Shown piece by piece: positions 6,487 to 10,542 of a DNA stretch of 10,542 nt. The position numbers were made by a program, and so were the translations under genes. The notes under the pieces are model-generated. The model saw only the letters and a list, made by a program, of their open reading frames with translations, had not been told where the DNA came from and did no database searches. The number at the start of each line of letters is the position of its first letter. Position 1 is the first letter of the stretch. Source of the stretch: Terriglobales bacterium (GTDB lineage: Bacteria > Acidobacteriota > Terriglobia > Terriglobales > Acidobacteriaceae); NCBI GenBank assembly GCA_030043575.1, contig JASHXK010000207.1:1-10542 (forward strand), in the 5' to 3' direction.

Positions 6487-7047
6487 CTATTGCGCCTTCT
6501 TCGCGCCGGCGGGAACGGGACTGCCGGTTTCGACGTAGCTTTTCAGGCGCGCCGCCTGCTCGGTCAGGACTTTGTTGACGGTATCGGCCCAGGTGTTCAG
6601 CCCGCCCGACATGTAGCCGCCCACGTTGTAGGTCACTTCCAGTCGCGTCTGACTGTGGATCGGCTGGATCACGAAGCCCAGAGTGCCAGTCGCGCCGGCG
6701 CGTTGCAGAGGCCCCAGCGCTCCCGACATCACCAGCATCTTGTTTGGCATAACCATGATGACTTCGGCGTGGCGAACCCCGCCGTTGTTGGGAAACTTCT
6801 CGCAGAAACAGCCCATCGGCCTGTCGTCGATGGAGAGGTTGTGAGAGTCGTTCGAGTAGGTGTGCTCGGGGCTCCACCAGTCGCCGATGTGGTGCACCAG
6901 CGCGTCATAGATTTCGTTGGGACCGGCCTGGATCATGGTGCCAATCTTGATGGAGAAGCCGTTGGCGCTGGAGTCGAGGACATCACCTTCCAGCATCGCG
7001 GGCGTGAAGAAGCAGAGAATTGCCATTACGAGAATCTTGCTGCGCAT
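6487..7047 (-). CDS. Exported SRPBCC-fold protein
   Basis: I chose the ATG at 7047 rather than the in-frame TTG at 7083. The ATG is followed directly by a signal peptide (M-R-S-K, hydrophobic stretch, then a short polar turn) and fits the promoter geometry upstream; neither start has a Shine-Dalgarno. This gives 186 residues. The body looks like a START/Bet v1 (SRPBCC) domain: a strand, then a helix V/I-Y-D-A-L-V-x-x-I-G-D-W-W-S-P-E-H-T-Y-S, a central G-x-x-x-E-K/H-A-E-V-I-M-V strand pair, a G-x-L-G-x-L-Q hairpin, R-L-E-V-T-Y-N-V-G-G-Y, and a long C-terminal helix A-D-T-V-N-K-V-L-T-E-Q-A-A-R-L-K. Such domains bind hydrophobic ligands; the ligand here is unknown. The tail after about 170 is Pro/Ala/Lys-rich. 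The gene is divergent from lexA, with 143 nt between start codons. Confidence 0.8.
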   Translation of the reverse strand: MRSKILVMAILCFFTPAMLEGDVLDSSANGFSIKIGTMIQAGPNEIYDALVHHIGDWWSPEHTYSNDSHNLSIDDRPMGCFCEKFPNNGGVRHAEVIMVMPNKMLVMSGALGPLQRAGATGTLGFVIQPIHSQTRLEVTYNVGGYMSGGLNTWADTVNKVLTEQAARLKSYVETGSPVPAGAKKAQ

Positions 7048-7054
7048 AAGGGAA

Positions 7055-7083
7055 AGTATGCCGTTGCCGCCGTGATCGCACAA
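7055..7083 (-). promoter_or_regulatory. Promoter candidate of the SRPBCC gene (possible leaderless transcript)
   Basis: On the minus strand TTGTGC (7083-7078) and CATACT (7060-7055) are 17 bp apart; CATACT is followed by seven bases and then the ATG at 7047. The match is modest (3 of 6 and 4 of 6), but the spacing equals that of the PLP enzyme gene. No Shine-Dalgarno is present. Confidence 0.35.
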
Positions 7084-7138
7084 GCATGGGAGGAATCAAC
7101 AATGGAACGGGGTCACAATCATAAACAGCATGTCCCGG

Positions 7139-7173
7139 TTGAAATTCGCCTTTTATTCGCTACAATAAAGGCG
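7139..7173 (+). promoter_or_regulatory. lexA promoter with overlapping inverted repeat
   Basis: TTGAAA (7139-7144) and TACAAT (7161-7166), each 5 of 6 with consensus, are separated by 16 bp. An imperfect inverted repeat, CGCCTTTTATT (7147-7157) and AATAAAGGCG (7164-7173), spans the spacer and the -10 box; the left arm has one extra T. This is where an autorepressor would bind, so it is a candidate LexA operator. It matches neither the CTGT-N8-ACAG nor the GAAC-N4-GTTC LexA box. Confidence 0.5.
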
Positions 7174-7190
7174 GAGGTTCGAGCAATCCT

Positions 7191-7829
7191 ATGGCTCTCA
7201 CGCGTCGCCAGAAAGAGCTGTACGACTTTCTCCTGAGTTTTGTCGACCAGCACGGCTACTCGCCATCGTTTGAAGAGATCGCCGAAGGCATGGGCCTGAG
7301 TTCGCTGGCCACGGTGCACAAGCACATCACCAATCTGGAGCAGAAGGGATTGCTGAAGCGCGATTACAATCGCAGCCGCTCCATCGATCTGCTGAGGCCG
7401 CGCGGGCTGATGAAGACGTCGCTGGCGGTCGCGGCCGCTGCGGCGGCGCAAAACAACATGACGCTGCCGCTGCTGGGGCGCATTGCCGCCGGCCAGCCGC
7501 TGGAGGCGGTGGAAATCCCGGAGTCGATTTCGCTGGCCGATTTCACGCGCTCGAAAGAAGTTTACGTGCTGCAGGTGAAGGGCGAAAGCATGCAGGACGA
7601 GCACATCCTGAACGGCGATTACGTGCTGGTGGAGAAGACGAACGCGGCGCGCGACGGCGAGATTGTGGTGGCGCTGGTCGACGGCACGGAGGCAACGCTG
7701 AAACGTATTTACGTAGAGGGCAGCAAAGTGCGACTGCAACCCTCGAATGCTGCCATGCAGCCAATTATTGTTCCTGCAGTCTCGGTACAGGTGCAGGGAA
7801 GAGTGATTGGGGTGTTGAGGAAGTATTGA
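7191..7829 (+). CDS. lexA: LexA repressor, SOS response
   Basis: LexA binds SOS operators as a dimer and is inactivated by RecA-stimulated self-cleavage. The 212-residue protein opens with L-T-x-R-Q-K-E-L-Y-D-F-L and a winged helix-turn-helix with recognition region S-S-L-A-T-V-H-K-H-I-x-x-L (37-49) and wing K-G-L-L-K-R (52-57). An Ala-rich linker (79-87) follows. The cleavage site is A100-G101 in G-R-I-A-A-G-Q-P. The catalytic dyad is S133 in G-E-S-M and K171 in T-L-K-R-I. Length is normal for LexA. No other in-frame start codon lies between the promoter and this ATG. GGAGG is 13 nt upstream of the ATG, a longer gap than usual. No SOS partner gene such as recA or a polymerase cassette follows in the window. 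Confidence 0.96.
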   Translation: MALTRRQKELYDFLLSFVDQHGYSPSFEEIAEGMGLSSLATVHKHITNLEQKGLLKRDYNRSRSIDLLRPRGLMKTSLAVAAAAAAQNNMTLPLLGRIAAGQPLEAVEIPESISLADFTRSKEVYVLQVKGESMQDEHILNGDYVLVEKTNAARDGEIVVALVDGTEATLKRIYVEGSKVRLQPSNAAMQPIIVPAVSVQVQGRVIGVLRKY

Positions 7830-8205
7830 AAGGCAGTAATTAGCAATTAGCGATTAGCAATCAGCGATCTCTCCGCGAAGGTTAGCCAGCGGCTATCGAC
7901 AAAGCTGATCACAAGCACGCTGTAGTCTGCTTGCTGCTGAGCTTCCAGGTGAAAATCTTTCCGGCGCGTTGCGCTACTACCACATGCGAGACCGTCTTCG
8001 CTTAAAGCACATGGGCGGAAGAATTAGGCAGTGGTGTGCCAAAACTTCCCTGATCCGTGTCTACGGTCAACCGCTTAAGTCCTGCAAATTCAATGAGCGT
8101 GTGCATTGGCACAGTTGTTGCATCATCCTCAGCAGATGCGACAGCGCTGCGATATCACGCCCTCCGTCGGCTGGCCATAGCGTTTCACATTAGCGGAGGA
8201 ACTGT
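7830..8205. other. 376-nt intergenic spacer after lexA
   Basis: No gene is supported. It holds the heptamer repeats near lexA, two small stems (TAGCC-AGC-GGCTA at 7883-7895; CAAGCA/TGCTTG at 7912-7917 and 7928-7933), and the ribosome site of the next gene. A 74-codon open frame at 7969-8193 has no ribosome site and no recognisable protein features. Confidence 0.55.
7839..7866. repeat. Four tandem copies of a 7-bp repeat, ATTAGCR
   Basis: The units are ATTAGCA, ATTAGCG, ATTAGCA and ATCAGCG, head to tail without gaps, starting 10 nt after the lexA stop. Units 1 and 3 are identical, units 2 and 4 end in G, and unit 4 has one further change. Similar short arrays occur in spacers of Acidobacteriota as I recall. 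Confidence 0.8.
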
Positions 8206-8571
8206 ATGAAGAAGATACTAATTTGCGGGATGTTGCTCGGCTTGCTGACAGCGGTCAGCTGGGCACAACACGGTCGGTCGATTGGCAGAGGCCCGATAGC
8301 CACGGGTGGGCGTGCTGCCAGCTTCGGCGCAATCGCGCCGAGTGCCGAAATGAGACCGAGTGCGGCGGGCGTTTCCCACGCCAGTGTATCCCCCAGCTCT
8401 GTAACCAAACCGAATGCAGTGAAAACGCCAAGCAAGACCCCGGAGCCAGTCAAGCCCAACGCAAAAACTGATCCCAGAGACAATAGCGTTGTGGGATCGC
8501 ACACGGAGAGTAGCGCTCCCGACCACGTGATCATGCCGGCTGCGCACGACGGGCCAGCGGCCAATCGCTAA
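8206..8571 (+). CDS. Small exported Ser/Pro/Ala-rich disordered protein
   Basis: The 121-residue protein has a textbook signal peptide: M-K-K, hydrophobic 4-17, cleavage V-S-W-A|Q after residue 20. The mature 101 residues lack cysteine and aromatics except one Phe, and are rich in Ser, Pro, Ala, Lys and Thr. There is a G-R-S-I-G-R-G basic start and a P-S-K-T-P-E-P-V-K-P stretch near 74-83. No domain is recognised; it is probably intrinsically disordered in the periplasm or outside. GGAGG six bases before the ATG strongly supports that it is translated. It converges on trxA. Confidence 0.72.
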   Translation: MKKILICGMLLGLLTAVSWAQHGRSIGRGPIATGGRAASFGAIAPSAEMRPSAAGVSHASVSPSSVTKPNAVKTPSKTPEPVKPNAKTDPRDNSVVGSHTESSAPDHVIMPAAHDGPAANR

Positions 8572-8598
8572 CCGCCTTCCGCATCCGTAGCGAGAACC

Positions 8599-8636
8599 TA
8601 GCCGATGGGGCTGACTCGAGGGCCAGCCCACGGCTA
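8599..8636 (+). terminator. Long imperfect hairpin after the small exported protein gene
   Basis: TAGCCG-A-TGGGGCTG (8599-8613) pairs with CAGCCC-A-CGGCTA (8624-8636), with small bulges and a 10-nt loop, beginning 28 nt past the stop codon. No T-tract follows on the plus strand. It probably ends transcription between the convergent genes. Confidence 0.4.
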
Positions 8637-8649
8637 TCAGAGACACAAA

Positions 8650-8671
8650 GAGCGCGGCCCCGGCCGCGCTC
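8650..8671 (-). terminator. GC-rich 10-bp hairpin, probable trxA terminator
   Basis: GAGCGCGGCC (8650-8659) and GGCCGCGCTC (8662-8671) form a perfect 10-bp stem 11 nt past the trxA stop. On the minus strand the stem is followed by TTTGTGT, a short U-rich run. This is the most terminator-like structure in the window. Confidence 0.65.
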
Positions 8672-8682
8672 ATCACTTCAGC

Positions 8683-9012
8683 TTAGAGATTCTTGTCGAG
8701 CGCCTTCTCGATGACTTCACGCGAGACGTAGCCGACGATCTGGTCCTTCACCTGGCCGTCCTTGAAGACCAACAGGGTGGGGATGCCGCGGACGCCGTAA
8801 CGTTGCGCCGTGGCGGTGTTCTTATCTACATCCATTTTGCCGATCTTGACCCGGCCGTTATAGCTCTGCGCGACCTCGTCGACGATCGGCGCCAGCGCGC
8901 GGCAAGGGCCGCACCAGGTCGCCCAGAAGTCCACCATTACGGGCTGGTCGGACTTCAAAACCAGCTGATCGAAGTTCGCATCGGTTACTTCCACAATTGC
9001 ATTACTGGCCAT
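8683..9012 (-). CDS. trxA: Thioredoxin
   Basis: The 109-residue cytoplasmic protein has the size of classic thioredoxin 1. It carries V-D-F-W-A-T-W-C-G-P-C-R (27-38) with redox cysteines C34 and C37, the buried Asp D28, and the cis-proline P78 in R-G-I-P-T-L. K-M-D-V-D-K-N follows the central strand (59-65). It reduces disulfides in partners such as ribonucleotide reductase, PAPS reductase or peroxiredoxins, and is itself reduced by thioredoxin reductase, which is not in this window. AGGAGG four bases before the ATG fixes the start. It is a single gene between a hairpin terminator and a long upstream spacer. Confidence 0.96.
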   Translation of the reverse strand: MASNAIVEVTDANFDQLVLKSDQPVMVDFWATWCGPCRALAPIVDEVAQSYNGRVKIGKMDVDKNTATAQRYGVRGIPTLLVFKDGQVKDQIVGYVSREVIEKALDKNL

Positions 9013-9211
9013 TCTTCCTCCTGCGGGACACTGCTTTACCAGTCCCGCTCAAAGGGCGCGTAGCGGGGCCTATCCTTTTATCGTACCATCCCGATACGAG
9101 ATTAGATGCAGCGGCATGCCGTGGGACGCAGCCGCCGCAGTGCGGGCCGCCGGCAACGGCGTCGACCAATGCGGACAGTAGGGAAGTGTTGGATCTGGGC
9201 AGAAACTCTAA

Positions 9212-9241
9212 GAGCGCTCCCCCGGAGACGGTGGAGCGCTC
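9212..9241. repeat. Two GAGCGCTC palindromes 22 bp apart (also a 9-bp hairpin)
   Basis: GAGCGCTC, itself a palindrome, occurs at 9212-9219 and 9234-9241. Together with the flanking C and G they form a 9-bp stem, GAGCGCTCC/GGAGCGCTC, with a 12-nt loop. The 22-bp spacing is two helical turns, which would put two bound dimers on the same face. It lies 200 nt upstream of the trxA start and about 245 nt past the hydrolase stop. Confidence 0.45.
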
Positions 9242-9397
9242 ATTAAGGCAGCCCTCCCCCAGAACTGCCTGAACTGCAGACAAATTGTGACCCCATCGGG
9301 CAGATTTGTAAATACGAATTGCGTAATTAATCGGTTAATCCGACGTGGTGCGATAGTAGTTACACAAGTGAAACATTCGCTGGGAAGCCGGTCACTA

Positions 9398-9453
9398 AGG
9401 GGCCGGGGTCTCGAACGCAACCTGCGTCTTCTCAGGTATACAACTGAGTTAAT
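9398..9453 (-). other. Degenerate tRNA-like segment (possible tRNA relic)
   Basis: On the minus strand, in tRNA order, there is a D-arm-like TTAACTCAGTTG (9453-9441 region), an anticodon-like stem ACCTG (9437-9433) and CAGGT (9424-9420) with an 8-nt loop, and a T-loop-like GTTCGAGACCC (9416-9406). The D-arm is shortened, the anticodon loop is one base too long, the T-stem does not pair and no acceptor stem closes. It is therefore not a working tRNA; it most resembles a decayed tRNA-Val-like gene, or a chance match. Confidence 0.3.
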
Positions 9454-9486
9454 TTCCAACGCCAAACCGCGCCACCAGGGCCACGT

Positions 9487-10494
9487 TCACCGCTTTAGGA
9501 AATCCGCGATGGCACGAGCAATCTGGCTCTCTTCGCAAGCGAAGGCGCGGTGTCCGCAGTCGCTGTCGAGTTGCACCAGCTTTCCCTTCAACAGCTTCAT
9601 CAGCTCAATCGAAGTTGTGGGATTCACCAGATGGTCCTGGCGATTCACGATGGCCAGCACGGGCGCATGAATCACCGTTGCCGCTTGTGCGAGCGAGCCG
9701 CCGAAGGGCGCCGCGATGTTCTGGCTTAGCAACGCCTCGATTTGACGAATCGTGTCGTTGGCATCGAGCGGCCAGTGCGGCCCGGCGAAAGACTGCTCGA
9801 CGTCAGCGATGGTTGAGTTCTTCACCATGTATTCCGGTGTCGTAAAGACGACCAGGAAAAAGCCGACAAACGCCTGGAGCTTGGGCTCGGTGGTGTATTG
9901 CCCGTTGTTCCACGCCGGATCGTTCTCGAGCGCGCGCAGTTCGCTGCGCCACAGCAGCACGTCCCACGAAGTGAGTTGCGGCGAGCCTTCCACGCTGACA
10001 ATCTTGTCCATGAAGTTGGGCCAGGAGACGGCCCACTGCAACGCCTGAAAGCCTCCCATGGAGATGCCGGCGACGGCGTGGACGTGTGCAAGATGCAGAG
10101 CGTCGACCAGCAGCTTGTGCTCCGCATTGACCATGTCGCCGATGGTGACGTGGGGAAACTGCATGCCAGGCTGCAATTTGCTGTTGGATGGCGACGAGGA
10201 GACGCCGTCGGCCAGCGCGTCGACCGCGATGACGTAATAGACCGAGCTGTCGGCCATCTTTCCCGGTCCGATGAACGAAGCCAGGTCGGCCGAGCGCCCG
10301 CCGAAATACGTCGGGAAGACGACGACGTTGCTTTTCTCCGCGTCCAGCTTCCCGAAGGTCCGGTAGCCGAGGACGCAATCGTGAATCACCTCACCGGATT
10401 CCAGCTTGAAGTCCCCGATGCGGGCCAGCTGCTGATCCTGGGCATGAAGCGCCACAGAGAAGAAGAGCAGGAGGAACAAGGCAATTCGTTTCAT
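9487..10494 (-). CDS. Exported MetX-like alpha/beta hydrolase
   Basis: The 335-residue protein begins with a signal peptide (M-K-R, hydrophobic 4-16, cleavage L-H-A|Q near 18). The rest is an alpha/beta hydrolase of the homoserine O-acetyltransferase (MetX) type: L-G-Y-R-T-F-G near 42-48, nucleophile S145 in G-I-S-M-G-G-F-Q-A-L-Q-W (143-154), D287 in N-R-Q-D-H-L-V and H315 in D-C-G-H-R-A-F. The triad is complete. The MetX loop usually reading N-x-x-G-G-x-x-G-S-T-G-P is replaced by D-A-L-A-D-G-V-S-S-S-P-S. Together with export, this argues against a role in methionine synthesis; a periplasmic esterase or acyltransferase is more likely. No Shine-Dalgarno precedes the ATG. It is the right-most gene and its neighbours are outside the window. 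Confidence 0.87.
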   Translation of the reverse strand: MKRIALFLLLFFSVALHAQDQQLARIGDFKLESGEVIHDCVLGYRTFGKLDAEKSNVVVFPTYFGGRSADLASFIGPGKMADSSVYYVIAVDALADGVSSSPSNSKLQPGMQFPHVTIGDMVNAEHKLLVDALHLAHVHAVAGISMGGFQALQWAVSWPNFMDKIVSVEGSPQLTSWDVLLWRSELRALENDPAWNNGQYTTEPKLQAFVGFFLVVFTTPEYMVKNSTIADVEQSFAGPHWPLDANDTIRQIEALLSQNIAAPFGGSLAQAATVIHAPVLAIVNRQDHLVNPTTSIELMKLLKGKLVQLDSDCGHRAFACEESQIARAIADFLKR

Positions 10495-10504
10495 CGTGGT
10501 GGGA

Positions 10505-10533
10505 ATTTAAATGCGCGAGCGGTGCGTTGTCGA
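10505..10533 (-). promoter_or_regulatory. Promoter candidate of the MetX-like hydrolase gene
   Basis: On the minus strand TCGACA (10533-10528, 5 of 6 with TTGACA) and TTAAAT (10510-10505, 4 of 6 with TATAAT) are separated by exactly 17 bp. The -10 ends 10 bases before the ATG, predicting a leader of only a few nucleotides. Confidence 0.45.
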
Positions 10534-10542
10534 GGAGAGTTT

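Larger units (their letters stand above)
9013..9486. other. 474-nt intergenic spacer upstream of trxA
   Basis: No protein gene is supported; the open frames at 9208-9465 (minus) and 9287-9670 (plus) lack ribosome sites and known features. The spacer holds an interrupted repeat CGTA/TACG at 9082-9098, the twin GAGCGCTC palindromes, an A/T-rich patch (9305-9340) and a tRNA-like segment. No consensus-quality promoter for trxA is visible. Confidence 0.55.

Noticed and set aside
7048..7083. Upstream TTG start extending the SRPBCC protein by 12 residues
   Set aside because: It would bury the signal peptide behind a polar stretch and has no Shine-Dalgarno; the ATG at 7047 fits better.
6481..7236. 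251-codon plus-strand open frame across the SRPBCC gene and the lexA promoter
   Set aside because: It would run through the lexA promoter and into lexA, and reads as the shadow of the SRPBCC gene with no domain.
7119..7739. 206-codon minus-strand open frame antisense to lexA
   Set aside because: lexA is unambiguous. The antisense translation is low-complexity His/Gln/Arg-rich.
7839..7866. CRISPR-like repeat array
   Set aside because: The 7-bp units are contiguous with no spacers, so this is a microsatellite-type tandem repeat.
7969..8193. 74-codon plus-strand open frame between lexA and the small exported protein gene
   Set aside because: No ribosome site, no signal peptide and no family resemblance; kept as intergenic.
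4988..9012. A joint DNA-precursor/SOS cluster (dcd, lexA, trxA)
   Set aside because: The genes are on different strands, separated by unrelated genes and long spacers, and share no visible regulatory motif.
9398..9453. A functional tRNA gene
   Set aside because: No acceptor stem closes, the T-stem does not pair and the anticodon loop has eight bases; only a relic is defensible.
9803..10378. 191-codon minus-strand open frame within the hydrolase gene
   Set aside because: Alternative frame of the hydrolase; very Arg-rich, and the hydrolase frame carries a full catalytic triad.

Overview
The window looks like ordinary chromosome from a GC-rich, Gram-negative soil-type bacterium. I infer Acidobacteriota (Terriglobia-like). 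The reasons are a TIGR03118-family secreted protein, a Ser/Thr-rich strand-forming lipoprotein with a lipobox, a secreted DUF1326-like protein, many short exported proteins, and ATTAGCR heptamer repeats in a spacer. No replicon, phage, IS or CRISPR hallmark is present. The taxonomic call rests on recalled family distribution, not on a search.

Layout. At the left edge a DinB/YfiT-like gene (minus strand, start at 557) runs out of the window. Three minus-strand genes for exported proteins follow, transcribed in the order lipoprotein (3319-2855), DUF1326-like (2755-2033) and TIGR03118 (1816-743). A perfect 26-bp palindrome lies just past the last of them. Divergent from this group, a kynureninase-like PLP enzyme is on the plus strand (3491-4654). 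A 333-nt spacer with a promoter candidate and a 14-bp palindrome leads to a two-domain dCTP deaminase of the PF06559 type (4988-6325, plus). An exported SRPBCC protein (7047-6487, minus) is divergent from lexA (7191-7829, plus). A spacer with four heptamer repeats precedes a small exported disordered protein (8206-8571, plus). This converges on trxA (9012-8683, minus), with two hairpins between them. A 474-nt spacer holds twin GAGCGCTC palindromes and a degenerate tRNA-like segment. The right edge is an exported MetX-like alpha/beta hydrolase (10494-9487, minus).

How the genes work together. No single pathway links them. lexA (SOS repressor), the DinB-like protein, dCTP deaminase (dUTP for thymidylate synthesis) and thioredoxin (electron donor, for example to ribonucleotide reductase) loosely share a DNA-precursor and stress theme, but they are separate transcription units. 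The rest is envelope or periplasm biology.

I see no convincing new multi-gene system. The most useful leads are small: a PLP enzyme with a changed active-site neighbourhood, a promoter pattern suggesting leaderless transcripts, palindromes at the dcd and lexA promoters, a tRNA-like relic, and an exported MetX-fold hydrolase.
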